A stretch of 64,000 nucleotides of DNA, taken from the NCBI RefSeq assembly GCF_011075055.1, contig NC_058146.1:16600579-16664578 (forward strand), in the 5' to 3' direction. The notes below the pieces were generated by a model. The model saw nothing but the letters and a program-made list of their open reading frames with translations. It did no database searches and had not been told where the DNA came from. The DNA is from Mangifera indica (lineage: Eukaryota; Streptophyta; Magnoliopsida; Sapindales; Anacardiaceae). The number at the start of each line of letters is the position of its first letter. The stretch's first letter is position 1. A program made the translations under genes and the position numbers. Shown one piece after another: positions 22,991 through 35,334 of this stretch.

Positions 22991-23399
22991 AAAATATTGG
23001 TTTATATATAAAACAAAAAGTTGAAATGAAATCTTAATTTTATAAAATAAGAAAAATAATAAACAATATATCATAATCATTTCGAATCAAAATCATACTA
23101 AATCTGATTGAATTAGAATAAAATATATTTTATTTAACATAAAAACATAACAAATCAATAACAGTTGTCAAAATGCATTATTTGGAAGTGGGGCAATACT
23201 TTTCATTTCTTTTTCTTTTTTCTTTATCTTGAAAGATATCAATTCCTTTAAAATAAAAATCCCCCAATATCTTTTTACCTATATATATGTTTGTCTTTTT
23301 TTTAAAACTTAATTTAAATATCTAACAATATTTCTTTATATTTTTTATTTATTTAAAAATATCTCCTTTATTATATAAGCTCAAACCGTTTACGGCCCA
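22991..23399. other. AT-rich stretch, no gene supported
   Basis: Only low-complexity AT sequence and a small piece of P (AGTTGTCAAAATGCATTATT near 23165) are visible. Confidence 0.4.
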
Positions 23400-24000
23400 A
23401 AGGTGCAGGCCCCACTAACCAAGCAACATGACAAATTTTACCAGCAAACAATAACCAATTCCAAAAATTAAAGTGTTACTCAAAATCAGTAAGATTAGCT
23501 TTTGAAATTGGGATTATTCATAAATCTGATGAGAAATATATCCATACATAATTCTCTAAATTATAAAATGAACTTTGATAAATATTTAATTCATTTTGCA
23601 TAAATAATTTCATAATCTATTTACAAATTATAGATATAATTCATTGTTTGTTTTCCTCAACTTTTTGGTTATATAAAAAAAAGAAAAATTTAAATAATCT
23701 TATCAGGGATAATAACATTTAAAAAATATTGAATTATCATTTTTTTCTAATTGAGGGGATCAATTTTTTTTTAATTAAAAAGATTGAACTCTTAAATATT
23801 ATTATTATTGAAAGAACCAATCTATCATATTTTCTATTGAAGATACTAATAAACACAATTAGTTTGATATTTTTAACAAAAAATAGTTAATTTTGAGTTT
23901 CTTTAATAGAAAAATTTAAAAATTTGGTCCATTTAATAAAAAATATTTTGAAGGTTTAATAGTTTAAATAAAAATACAAAATTAGATGTCATCTATAAAA
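23400..24000 (+). repeat. Dispersed repeat R, long copy upstream of RLK2
   Basis: Begins GGCCCCACTAACCAAGCAAC and contains TAAGATTAGCTTTTGAAATTG, ACATAATTCTCTAAATTATA, AATTGAGGGGATCAA and TAATAAACACAATTAG. The closest copies are 37565-38060 and 61130-61775. Confidence 0.65.
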
Positions 24001-24326
24001 ACTGTCAAAATACATCAATTACTGTTTAATTACACTTAAATAACTACTAGAATGTTGATTAAACACCGTCTGATTTACGAAATGTCACCATTTCCTTCAC
24101 TTGTCTTCTTTTACATAACGTCTTGGACGGGAATTGGAGTGGTGCAAAACGACCTGGAAGTCTCAGTAGAAATTGAGTAATATATAGAGACAGTGGTGAT
24201 AAGAGAGATGAAGACAAGTTCAAGTTGGGGTTCTGGAAATAAACACGTCAATGGTTTCTTTATAAGTATCATTTTTATGTACTTATGTCCCCAAGCCCAC
24301 ACTTGACAAATCTAAGTGCTGCTCTC
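24001..24326 (+). promoter_or_regulatory. RLK2 upstream region
   Basis: Matches the RLK1 upstream region, including the end of repeat P (TTGATTAAACACCGTCTGAT), CGTCTTGGACGGGAATTGG and the TATA-like CTTTATAAGTATC at 24258. Most of P, present before RLK1, is missing here. Confidence 0.5.
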
Positions 24327-27300
24327 ATGGAGAAACATCTGTTTCTCTGCATTTTCTTAGCTTTCTTCCTTCATTTTTCCACACTTTCCTTCGTTCATGC
24401 ACAAGTAACCAACATTTCCACAGACAAACAAGCTCTTCTTGCCCTTAAAGCTCGTATAAGCCATGATCCAAGCAATTTGTTGACCAGCAGTTGGTCCACA
24501 AGTTCTTCTGTTTGTCACTGGATGGGCATAACTTGTGGTGCTCGTCACCTTCGAGTAACAGGTTTGAATATATCTCACTTTGGTCTTACAGCCACCCTTC
24601 CTCCTCAACTGGGAAATCTATCTTTCCTTTCAAGGCTAGACATCAACAACAACAGCTTTTATGGCGCTCTCCCTGAAGAATACGCACAGTTACGTCGGCT
24701 GAAATATCTTGTTTTGAGTCGTAATAGCTTATCGGGTGAACTCCCTGCAAGTATTTTTGATAATCTTCCCAATTTGCAGTTGCTTTATTTGCGTTCTAAC
24801 ATGTTCGAGGGAAGAATACCATCGACCATATCTAAATGCAGAAGCTTGCAAAACTTATCCTTGTCATTCAATAATTTCACAGGAGCCATTCCGAAAGAAA
24901 TTGGAAACTTGACTCAACTTAGAGCGATCTATCTTGGATACAACAAACTTCAAGGTTTGTTACATAATACTTTGTTTTAGTTGCTGTGAGTGATATTCTT
25001 TTTATATTCCTTGTCATTCAATAATATATTGCTTATTTACAACGATTTTGTAGGAGAAATTCCAAAAGAGCTTGGTAATCTTGCAAAACTGGAGCGATTA
25101 TCACTGCCAAATAGTTACTTAACAGGAACTATTCCAAGAGAAATTGGGAACTTGACATTAATCAAATATCTATATCTATACTCGAACAAATTAACAGGTA
25201 AATAATAAACCTCTCTCAAAACTTCATGTTATTATGACTTGTGGAACTCATCACCTTCGAGTAACAGCTTTGAATATTTCTCACTTGGGTTTCACAGCCA
25301 CCCTTCCCCCTCATCTAGGAAATCTATCTTTCCTATCAGAACTAGACATCAGCTCCAACAGCTTTTACGGCTCTCTCCCTGCAAGTATTTTTGATAATCT
25401 TCCCAATTTGCAGTTGCTTTATTTGCGTTCTAACATGTTCGAGGGAAAAATACCATCGACCATATCTAAATGTAGAAGCTTGCAAAACTTATCCTTGTCA
25501 CACAATAATTTCACAGGAGCCATTCCGAAAGAAATTGGAAACTTGACTCAACTTAGAGCGATCTATCTTGGATACAACAAAATACAAGGTATGTTATATG
25601 AGACTTTGTTTTAGTTGCTGTTACAGATATTCTTTTTTTATTCCTTGTCATTCAATAATATATTGCTTATTTATAATGATTTTGTAGGAGAAATTCCAAC
25701 AGAGCTTGGCAATCTTGCGAAACTAGAGATATTATCACTGCCAAATAGTTACTTAACAGGAACTATTCCCTCACTTATCTTCAACCTTTCTTCTTTAATT
25801 TCCATGGACTTTTCAGAAAATAGCCTGACTGGTAGCCTTCCGGAAAACATGTGCCAACATCTTCCCAATCTTGAAGGACTATATATGAACGATAATGATC
25901 TCACTGGTCCAATTCCAAACAGTTTGGGGCAATGCAGAATCCTTCACACTCTTGTACTGTCGAACAACCAATTCGAAGGACATATACCCAGAGAAATTGG
26001 GAACTTGACATTACTCAAGGATCTATATTTAGACTCGAACAAAATGACAGGTAAAAAATAAACCTCTCCCAAAACTTCAAGTTATTATAAATTAATTTCA
26101 TGATGTTTTTGTTATAGCACCCCTAGTTAAATTTGTATTGCCAAAATGAAAGAGAAATGATAGATATGCACGAGTATCTCATATTGTTTATAGATGCTAA
26201 GATAAGATTAGTTAAATAGTTTATCAGTTCTTAAGCTATCAAAAAGTGTAGAGCCGTAATGGACTATGTCTAAAGCAAATAATATATTGATGTTAAAATC
26301 ATTCAATTTACTAACTGAGCTATCATATTTTTAGGTGAGATACCGGATGAAATTGGCAATCTACATAATCTTGAGAGCTTGGTACTTGTATATAACCACC
26401 TAGTTGGCCCTGTCCCAGCTACTATATTCAACATTTCAACAATGCAAATGGTTTCATTATTTGCCAATCAACTCTCAGGAATTCTTCCATCAATTGCAGC
26501 ACTTCCAAACCTTGAGGTTCTTGTCTTGTGGGAAAATAATTTCAGTGGACCATTTCCTGATTTCATCACCAATGCTTCCAAGCTCTACATGATAGATATT
26601 TCATCTAACTCATTCTCAGGCTTCATTCCTAGTACAATTGGTAATCTAAAAAATGTTGAGATACTAGATTTAAAATATAATTACTTCACATCTGCTCATG
26701 ATCTGAGCTTTCTTTGCAATTTGACAAATTGCAAGAGTTTAAGAGTCCTAAGGTTAAGCAAAAATCCATTGAATAGCATCCTTCCAAGTTCCATAGGGAA
26801 TCTTTCTATTTCTTTGGAATATTTTAACATTAATGATTGCAACATTAGTGGAAAAATTCCCAAAGAAATTGGAAACTTGAAAAACTTGCTAGAACTAAAA
26901 TTACAAGATAATGAATTGACTGGACCAATTCCAGTTACTTTGGATGGACTACAAAATCTTCAAGGTTTGTATCTTCAAAATAATAAATTTGATGGACTCA
27001 TCCCAGATACTTTTTGTCATTTAAATGAATTGTATGAGTTGAATTTGGGGGAAAACAAGTTCTATGGAGTCATACCTGCATGTATTGGCAAGCTCACTGC
27101 ACTGAGAAATTTGTTTTTACATTCAAATAGGTTAACTTCTATACCATCAACTTTGTGGAACCTTAAGGATCTCTTGTACTTTGATTTGTCATCAAATTTT
27201 CTAGACGAATCTCTTTCATTAGACATTGGAAATCTTAAGGTTGCCATAGCTATAAATCTTTCAAGGAATCTTTTTTCAGGAGAGATTCCAATTGCTATTG

Positions 27301-29177
27301 GAGGCCTAGAAAATCTACAATCTCTCTCCTTAAATTACAATAGATTACAAGGCTCCATTCCTGAAACATTTGGCAACTTAAAAAGCCTGGAATTCTTGGA
27401 TTTGTCTGGAAATAACCTTTCTGGAGTGATTCCCAAGTCTTTGGAGGCACTCATCTACCTCAAATATCTAAATTTATCTTTCAACCAATTAAGTGGCGAA
27501 ATTCCTAGAGGAGGGTCCTTAAAAAATTTCTCAGCTCAATCGTTTATGGGGAATCTTGCATTGTGTGGACCTCCTCAACTACAAGTTCCACCATGCAAAA
27601 AACACACTCATCGAAAATCAAGGGCTAAAAAGGTTTTCCTATTGATTCTTTTGCCGACATGCATTGCAGTCTCATTAGTTGTCCTAGTTCTTATGTCTTT
27701 GTTTATCTGGAAAAGGAGAACAAGGCCAACTACCAATGTTGATTTTTGTCCTGGAGGAACATGGAGAAAAATTTCTTACCAGGAACTTGTGAGAGCAACG
27801 GATGGATTCAGTGAGAACAACTTGCTTGGCAAAGGAAGTTACAGTTCATTTTACAAAGGAAGATTAGATGACGGAATGGAGGTTGTAGCAAAAGTATTTC
27901 TCTTGGATTTTGAAAGAGCTCTTACAAGTTTTGAAACTAAATGTGAAGTGATAAGAGGTGTTCGCCATCAAAATCTTGTCAAAATCATTAGTAGTTGTTC
28001 AAATGATGACTTTAAATCTTTGATACTTGAATACATGCCTAATGGGAGCTTGGAGAAATTGTTGTTCCATGAGAAGGATGTTTTGGACATTTCTCATAGA
28101 CTGAATATAATGATCGATGTTGCTTCAGCTTTGGAATATCTCCACTTTGGCTATTCAATCCCAATCATTCATTGTGATGTAAAGCCAAGCAATGTCCTAC
28201 TATATGAACATATGGTTGCATATTTGAGTGATTTTGGCATTGCAAAGCTCTTAGGTGAAGAAAACTCCATAACACAAACAAAGACTCTTGCCACCATTGG
28301 TTATATGGAGCCGGGTAATTGTTTCATTTTTTTTTTCTAAGATGACAACATATGTTGACATGAAACTATCAACTTATTTTATTGAAATAATCGAATTTTG
28401 TTTTTTTTTATTTGAGAGACTTAACTTTCAAATTTTTATATTGAAAGATCCAAACTTTTAAATTTTCCTATATAAAAAACCAAATTTGAATATTTTCTAT
28501 TAAATGTATTAAACAAACACAATTAAATTTATTTTGTTTTGTTTTATTTTGGAAACAAGGTCATCAATTTGGTATTTTTAATAGGAAATAGTAAAGTTTA
28601 GTCGTTTAATAAAAAAATTTGAAAATTTGGTTTTTTTAATAGAAAAAATTGAAAGTTTAATTATATTAATTAAAAAAAATACAAACTTTAGATCCTTCAA
28701 TAAAAATAGATGATAGTTTGATACCTCCATTTGTTGTAATTTTTTTATTAAAACTTCGATTTGTTACTATTTATGTGTAGCAATAAAAGTGCACATACAT
28801 GATTACTGTGATTAGAATACGGGAGAGAAGGAAAGGTATCTAGATAAGGAGATGTGTACAGCTATGGTGTCATGCTAATGGAAACATTTACCAAGAAAAA
28901 GCCAACAAATGAAATGTTTACAGAAGAAATGAGCTTAAGGAGGTGGGTTAGTGAATCATTATGCGGCACAGTGATGCAAGTCGTGGACACAGATTTGCTT
29001 AGAAGGGATGATGAACATTTCTCAAGCAAGGAAGAATGTGTTTCGTCTATCTTAAGCTTGGCTATGGAGTGTACAAGAGAATCACCTCTGAACAGGATCA
29101 CCATGAAAGAAGTAGTGACAAGACTCATCAAAATCAGAGCCCAACTTGTAGAAATCAAAACAAGAAAAGGCAGATAG
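24327..29177 (+). pseudogene. RLK2: tandem paralogue of RLK1 with a damaged, truncated kinase
   Basis: Same six-exon plan: 24327-24954, 25054-25197, 25268-25588, 25688-26050, 26335-28314, 28816-29177. The exons would join in one frame of 1265 codons but for TAA at 28845-28847, where RLK1 has CAA (10670-10672). The product would end at GREGKVSR, about residue 1155, just after the activation segment. Other damage: the Gly loop reads GKGSYSSFYKG (third Gly and Val lost), the helix-C Glu is Lys (FETKCEV; RLK1 FETECEV), and MAPE became MEPE. Lys in VAKVF, HCD and DFG remain. Exon 2 is 219 nt shorter than in RLK1, an in-frame loss of three LRRs. The signal peptide, LRRs and membrane helix are intact, so a truncated receptor could still be made. 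I infer loss of kinase activity. Confidence 0.85.
28315..28815 (+). other. Kinase-domain intron of RLK2
   Basis: Paralogous to the RLK1 intron at 10146-10640 and carries the same repeat-R-like blocks. Reading into it gives GNCFIFFF and a stop, so intron retention would end the protein a few residues earlier than the exon 6 stop. Confidence 0.6.
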
Positions 29178-29567
29178 GTTTTCAATTTAGGCTAACATCC
29201 TCTTATTTTCAATAACAATAAAGTTGTAATCTAGGTGATCAATCACATACCTTTAAACCTTTCTTTTGTCTATGTTATGTTATTTAACTATGGATAATTG
29301 CTTTTGATTCGCAGATAGAAATGGAAGAACTGGCTAGCCAACATCCTTTCAATGAGACAGCCTGAGTTTGACAACCTTCTACCTTTGCCATGAGTTTGAT
29401 GGCAAGTATATGCATGTTATAAGGTCAACTTTGATTAAAAACAAGTTCTTGTAATGAATTTTTAAATTTGATGGATCTTAGTAATGATAAAGTATAGGGG
29501 TTTTGAAATTTTCCTATTTTCACTAGAGATGAATTATAGTGTCTATTATTATTATTATTTGGATACT

Positions 29568-29569
<2 letters not shown>
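29178..29569 (+). other. RLK2 3' UTR
   Basis: Matches the RLK1 3' UTR, including the likely UTR intron end TGATTCGCAG|ATAGAAATGG near 29315. Confidence 0.55.

Positions 29570-29632
<63 letters not shown>
29570..29632. repeat. (AT)n microsatellite, about 31 units
   Basis: A pure AT run, at the same position as the mixed CA/TA run at 11397-11470 beside RLK1. Confidence 0.97.
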
Positions 29633-29636
<4 letters not shown>

Positions 29637-30534
29637 TTAACAAAAACCAGCTAGGGGAAAACAACCTAAGTTCATCCACAAGATGGAGGATAGCAAAATC
29701 AGTTCCAACCCATACTACAAGGAGCCCATCAAACCAACATAAAGATCAACACAATCACGATCGAACCACACTTCCAACCCACACTACAGGGAGCCCACTG
29801 GATCCACACAGTTCACTTACACAACAATCCTCTATGCCTAGGAAGCCACAGAAACACCAGCTCGTTCACACACCAGGCAGCCAAGAAATCCACCACAACT
29901 GCCCACCAGAAACCAAAAAGAGCAGCTTGCAAAAATTGAAGAAGGCACAAGTAGAAGGACAGATGCAGCAGCCGAAACAAACAGAACCAGGGAGGCACCT
30001 CCCACCAAAAGATAGAAACAGCAACAACAGAGAGCAGAAACGACGGCACCAGCAAGAACAGAAGCAGCACTCAGGAACCACCAACAGGAGCGGCAGCAGT
30101 AAAAATAAGGGCATTAGCAGAAGCAGACTGTATTTTCCAGGGATGGGAGCTCCAGCAACAACAGAGCAGCAAACATCAGGATGGCACAGCAACGGGTATG
30201 GAGGACACCAACTCAGACAGCAAAGCTGAACAAGGCACAGGACAGTAAACCACCAGGTGGAACCACAACCAAGAACCATCCAGGCAAAACACTGCTGGAA
30301 CGCTCCAGGACAGACAAGAAACACTCTGGGAGAGAAAGGATAGGAAGGTGCCAGCAAAACTGGCAGCTAAGAACACAAATTCGGCAGTAGTAAGGCAGAC
30401 AAAGGCCAACATATCCAATGAACCCCAATGCAGGAGAAAACCAACAGGGGAAAGGGATGCAGGGATCAGCGACTCCAGAGAAGGAGAAAGGCAAAAGAAC
30501 ATGAGAGGATTCCAGCACTAAAGCAGCTGCAGAG
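29633..30534 (-). mobile_element. LINE-like, T-poor sequence, left part (split by Copia-1)
   Basis: The plus strand is very poor in T and rich in AAC, CAG and CCA words. The minus strand reads G/T/C-rich and ends near the AT microsatellite like a non-LTR element's 3' tail. The text resumes at 37035 after the Copia insertion. Long open frames exist on both strands, but they are a product of the skewed composition and show no known domain. An unknown repeat class is the main alternative. Confidence 0.35.
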
Positions 30535-30977
30535 TGATAGAATCATGTATATGGTCTCTATCTAAGCATATATATATACTGAATATGCAAGATAGAAACC
30601 AAAACTATATTGCGGAATATTAAACACTAACCTCCAGCCATTGCTTGACGATTTGATGCAGAATAATCGTCTGGAATTGTTCTGAACCTTCGTCTTCCAG
30701 GTGATCTCTTTTTCTCATAGAATGGTGTATGTTTTCAGTGTAGAAAAAGCTCACCCAGGGACCCTATTTATAGCCTGAAGAAGCATTCTACCATCAAGAA
30801 TGCTACGCAAATTGTGGAGTTATGACATGGGAGTTACAGACCATTACACCATGAAGAAGTAACTGCATGAAGCAGTTACCATTATCCCATGAAGAGGTAA
30901 CTGCTGCAGTTACCATGCATGAAGCCATGAAGAAAGCAGTTACCATGCATGAAGTCATGAAGAAAGAAAAACTAACA
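30535..30977 (-). repeat. Copia-1 3' LTR
   Basis: In element orientation it starts TGTTAGTTTTTC and ends ATTCTATCA. It holds repeated CATGAAGAAG and CAGTTACC words. A TATA-like ATAAATAGG lies at 30766-30774 on the minus strand. Confidence 0.95.
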
Positions 30978-30990
30978 TTCTCCCACTTGG
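30978..30990 (-). other. Copia-1 polypurine tract
   Basis: The minus strand reads AAGTGGGAGAAT directly before the 3' LTR, the expected primer for plus-strand DNA. Confidence 0.8.
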
Positions 30991-31275
30991 TCTGTAACCC
31001 ATCAATCCACATACTGAAGTAAAGAAATAAAATACATGAATCATGGCGATAAGTCCTCTAAGAACGAGTATTATCTTCCATGTATCACGATGTATTCATT
31101 CCTTTATGACTTAATGAATAAACCTTATGTTTATTCTAGGTCCAAAATTGATTATTTTCTCAACCAAAATGTGCACATAAAATGAGAAAACTTAATCAAT
31201 TGAAAAACTGAATAAATTTTATTATAGAAAATGTATATACATCAAATCACATGATGGAACTCACTACCATCACTA

Positions 31276-34200
31276 TTACAACATGAGACCAACTCCCATT
31301 CGCTCTACATGATCCTTAAAACTTTTTGGTGGCATGCCTTTTGTCAAAGGATCGGCTATCATCAATTCAGTGCTGACGTGTTCAATGACCACTTTATTTT
31401 CTTTTACACGTTCCTTAATGGCTAAATACTTAATGTCGATATGTTTACTTCGACTACTACTTTTATTATTTTTAGCCAAGAAAACAGCAGCTGAATTGTC
31501 ACAATAAATTTTTAACGGCTTAGAAATAGAATCCACAATCCTAAGCCTAGATATGAAACTCTTCAACCATACACCATGTGATGTAGCCTCAAAACAAGAA
31601 ACGAACTCAGCCTCCATGGTAGATGTAGCAATCAATGACTGCTTAGCACTCCTCCAAGATATGGCTCCGCCGGCTAACAAGAAAATATATCCAGATGTTG
31701 ATTTTCTTGAATCAACACAGCCGGCAAAATCCGAATCGGAGTAACCAACTACCTCTAAATTATCAGTTCGTTTATATATAAGCATGTATTCTTTGGTCCC
31801 TTGAAGGTACCGCATCACTTTCTTTGCAGCTCTCCAGTGGTCTATACCTGGGTTACTCTGATATCTTCCTAACATCCCAATAGCAAATGCAATATCAGGT
31901 CTTGTGCAAACCTGAGCATACATAAGGCTTCCAATAGCTGAAGCATAGGGAATGTTCTGCATTTGTTCCTTTTCAAGTTCATTTTTAGGGCATTGGTTCA
32001 AATTGAACTTATCACCCTTCACAATTGGTGCTATACTCGGCGAACAATCTTTCATCCGAAATCTTTCTAAAACTTTGTTGATATAGGTTTCTTGAGATAG
32101 ACCTAGTATGCCTTGAGGTCTGTTCCTATGAATCTTAATGCCAATGACATAAGACGCTTCACCCATATCTTTCATATCAAAGTTTTTAGAGAGAAATTGT
32201 TTCACCTCATAAAGCAATCCTTTATCATTGGTTGCAAGTAATATATCATCCACATATAGAACAAGGAAACAAATTTTACTCCCACTGACCTTCTGGTATA
32301 TACATTGATCCATGATATTCTCTTCAAAACCAAATGAAGAGATAACCTCATGGAATTTCAAATACCATTGACGGGATGCTTGTTTCAATCCATATATGGA
32401 CTTCCTAAGCTTGCACACCAATTGCTCACCATCACTAGAGGAGAATCCTTCAGGTTGTTTCATATATACCTCTTCCTCTAAATCTCCATTGAGGAATGCC
32501 GTTTTCACATCCATTTGATGCAGTTCTAAGTCAAAATGGGCTACTAATGCCATTATAATACGAAAAGAATCTTTCTTAGATACAGGAGAAAAGGTCTCTG
32601 TATAATCGATTCCCTCCTTTTGAGTGAAACCCTTAGCAACGAGTCTTGCTTTATATCTCTCGATGTTACCTAATGAGTCTTTCTTTGTTTTATAGACCCA
32701 TTTACACCCAATGGCCTTTGCCCCATTAGGTAACTTGACAAGATCCCAGACTCCATTACTCTTCATAGATTCCATCTCATCTTTCATAGCATTGTACCAC
32801 AAAATAGATTTACTGCAATCCATTGCTTGTAAAAACGTAACAGGATCATCTTCGGCTCCTAAATTATGGTCAATTTCTTGTAAATACACTATATAATCAC
32901 TAGAAATAGCTGATTTCTTCATTCTAGTTGATCTTCTTAATGTTGTAACACTATCCTCTTGTGGAGTAGAGTGTACAACTGGAGGTTCAACAATATCTGA
33001 TGGTTGTTGAACAGTTTGATCTACTAGAGTATTATCAGCAACTTGTGGAATTTCATTGATTGGTTGTTCAACATCCATTTGAACTTGAGGGGTGTTGTGA
33101 ATAACAACCAATCTATTACTCGAAATGGGTGGTTGAGTACCTGAATGATCTTTCTCAAAAATTAAATCCTGAGATTGATTGCTCCCACTGATTAAGTCAT
33201 TTTCAAGAAATTTTGCATTTCGAGATTCCACTATTCTAGTGCTATGTGATGGACAATAAAATCTATAACCCTTAGACTTTTCAGCATATCCAATGAAATA
33301 ACCACTTATAGTCCTTGGGTCTAATTTCTTCTCATGTGGATTATAAACTCTTACTTCAGACGGGCATCCCCAAACGCGTATATGTCGCAAACTCGGTTTC
33401 CAACCTTTAAATAACTCAAATGGTGTTTTAGAAACAGCCTTGGTTGGAACTCGGTTCAATATATACACTGCCGTTTTAAGAGCTTCTACCCACAGTGATT
33501 TAGGAAGTTTGGAGCTGCTAAACATACTCCGCACCATGTCCAATAGAGTTCGGTTTCTTCTTTCTGCTATACCATTTTGGTCCGGAGAACCAGACATAGT
33601 GTATTGGGCAACAATCCCATTTTCTTCAAGAAACCTTGCAAATGGACCAGGTGCTTGTCCATCATGAGTGTATTTACCATAATATTCTCCACCTCTATCT
33701 GATCTCACGATTTTAATTTGTTTTCCAGATTGTTTCTCTACTTCTGCCTTGAAAACCTTAAAGGCATCTAATGCTTCATTCTTGTTATGGAGCATGTAGA
33801 GATACATGTATCGTGAATAATCATCAATAAATGAGATGAAGTATTTTTGACCATAAGCGTCCATATCAGGACAACAAATATCTGTATGTATGATTTCTAA
33901 TATGTCTGAACTCCTCTTGGCACCTTTCTTTGACTTGTTGGTTTGTTTTCCCTTTATACAATCCACACAAGTATCAAAGTCAGTAAAATCTAGAGTATCT
34001 AGTACTCCATCATTCACTAACCTTTTAATTCTTTCTATGGAGATATGTCCCAATCTCCGATGCCACAATATAGAGGAATTTTCATTCATAACACTTTTTT
34101 TAATACCAACATTATCTTGAACATGCATCAAATTAAATGAAACAATATTTTGTAAATGAATTCGAAACAAACCATCAGACAATGTACCATTTCCCACAAC

Positions 34201-35334
34201 TGCAGATTTATAAATCAAACTAAATGCAGTTTCATTAAATATAAAGGAAAATCCAAAGGGTACAAGTCTTGAAACAGAAATCAAGTTTCTAGAGAAACTT
34301 GGAATATAAAAGGTTCGTTCTAAATCCAAAACAAAACCAGAATCTAAAACTAATCTGCACGTTCCGACAGCTTCCACATGTGAACGCATCTTATTTCCTG
34401 AATAGATGCTTTGTTCACTGGCCATCGGCTTCCTTTGGTTTAGAAAGCCCTGCAAGGTATTTGAAACATGGATTGTAGAACCAGAATCAATCCACCAAGT
34501 GTTATGACAAACATCAACCATATTAGATTCATAACATACAAGTGAGATTGGATTACCTTTCTTTTCAAGCCAAGCTTTAAACTTAATGCAATCCTTTTTG
34601 ACATGTCCTTTCTTTTTACAGAAAAAACATTTGGATTCCTTCTTAAATTCGGGCTGATTGAATATTTTATCCTTTCCCTTATACTTAGCTTGGTTTTTCG
34701 TCTTTTTCCCTTGTGTAACCATATGTGCACTTTCATTCATTTCAATCAACAACCTTCCTTCCTCTTGAACACACATGGTCAGAAGTTCATTGATTGACCA
34801 TTTTTCCTTATGTGTGTTATAAGAGATTTTGAAAGGTCCATATTGTTGTGGAAGAGAATTTAGAATGAAATGCACCAGGAAAGATTCAGACATCTCAATC
34901 TCAAGAGCCTTAAGTTGAGCCGCAAGATCCCTCATTTGCATGATGTGCTCACGCACACCTCTAACACTAGTGAGCTTCATTGATGTAAACTTTGTTATTA
35001 GAGTGCTGGCAAGTGCTTTATCTGAAGACTCAAACTGTTCATCAATAGCCTTCAGTAATTGCCTGACATTATTACACTCAGGGATTGAACCACGAATACT
35101 AGCAGATATGCGTGTCCTGATGAACATCATACTCAAGCGATTAGATCGCTCCCAACGTTCATACAGGGCAATTTCATTCTGAGTGCTAGTTTCTGTAGCT
35201 GTAGGTGGTTCATCCTTCCTAATAGCATAATCAATGTCCATACACCCTAATTGGAGAAGAATTCTCTCCTTCCAAATTTTATAATTGTCACCACTCAAAA
35301 TAGGAACATCACATACATTATCAGAGAAATTCAC
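31276..35334 (-). CDS. Copia-1 Gag-Pol polyprotein, intact
   Basis: One 1352-residue frame with every domain and key residue. Gag (UBN2-like) spans about 1-200. A CCHC zinc knuckle has C236, C239, H244, C249. The aspartic protease is WIDSGST with Asp283. The GAG-pre-integrase has LWHRRLGH near 423-430. Integrase D485, D546 and E591 form the DDE triad. Reverse transcriptase runs about 850-1110 with Asp942 (MDVKTAF) and YVDD at 1027-1030. RNase H has D1200, E1241 and D1279. The start ATG at 35334 follows a 1.2-kb leader. No stop or frameshift is present, in contrast to the other two full-size LTR elements in the window. Confidence 0.97.
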   Translation of the reverse strand: MNFSDNVCDVPILSGDNYKIWKERILLQLGCMDIDYAIRKDEPPTATETSTQNEIALYERWERSNRLSMMFIRTRISASIRGSIPECNNVRQLLKAIDEQFESSDKALASTLITKFTSMKLTSVRGVREHIMQMRDLAAQLKALEIEMSESFLVHFILNSLPQQYGPFKISYNTHKEKWSINELLTMCVQEEGRLLIEMNESAHMVTQGKKTKNQAKYKGKDKIFNQPEFKKESKCFFCKKKGHVKKDCIKFKAWLEKKGNPISLVCYESNMVDVCHNTWWIDSGSTIHVSNTLQGFLNQRKPMASEQSIYSGNKMRSHVEAVGTCRLVLDSGFVLDLERTFYIPSFSRNLISVSRLVPFGFSFIFNETAFSLIYKSAVVGNGTLSDGLFRIHLQNIVSFNLMHVQDNVGIKKSVMNENSSILWHRRLGHISIERIKRLVNDGVLDTLDFTDFDTCVDCIKGKQTNKSKKGAKRSSDILEIIHTDICCPDMDAYGQKYFISFIDDYSRYMYLYMLHNKNEALDAFKVFKAEVEKQSGKQIKIVRSDRGGEYYGKYTHDGQAPGPFARFLEENGIVAQYTMSGSPDQNGIAERRNRTLLDMVRSMFSSSKLPKSLWVEALKTAVYILNRVPTKAVSKTPFELFKGWKPSLRHIRVWGCPSEVRVYNPHEKKLDPRTISGYFIGYAEKSKGYRFYCPSHSTRIVESRNAKFLENDLISGSNQSQDLIFEKDHSGTQPPISSNRLVVIHNTPQVQMDVEQPINEIPQVADNTLVDQTVQQPSDIVEPPVVHSTPQEDSVTTLRRSTRMKKSAISSDYIVYLQEIDHNLGAEDDPVTFLQAMDCSKSILWYNAMKDEMESMKSNGVWDLVKLPNGAKAIGCKWVYKTKKDSLGNIERYKARLVAKGFTQKEGIDYTETFSPVSKKDSFRIIMALVAHFDLELHQMDVKTAFLNGDLEEEVYMKQPEGFSSSDGEQLVCKLRKSIYGLKQASRQWYLKFHEVISSFGFEENIMDQCIYQKVSGSKICFLVLYVDDILLATNDKGLLYEVKQFLSKNFDMKDMGEASYVIGIKIHRNRPQGILGLSQETYINKVLERFRMKDCSPSIAPIVKGDKFNLNQCPKNELEKEQMQNIPYASAIGSLMYAQVCTRPDIAFAIGMLGRYQSNPGIDHWRAAKKVMRYLQGTKEYMLIYKRTDNLEVVGYSDSDFAGCVDSRKSTSGYIFLLAGGAISWRSAKQSLIATSTMEAEFVSCFEATSHGVWLKSFISRLRIVDSISKPLKIYCDNSAAVFLAKNNKSSSRSKHIDIKYLAIKERVKENKVVIEHVSTELMIADPLTKGMPPKSFKDHVERMGVGLML

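Noticed and set aside
29425..29679. 84-codon minus frame with (IY)n
   Set aside because: Translation of the AT microsatellite.
29834..30518. Several overlapping 70-160 codon frames on both strands
   Set aside because: Produced by the T-poor composition; no known domain and no agreement between frames.
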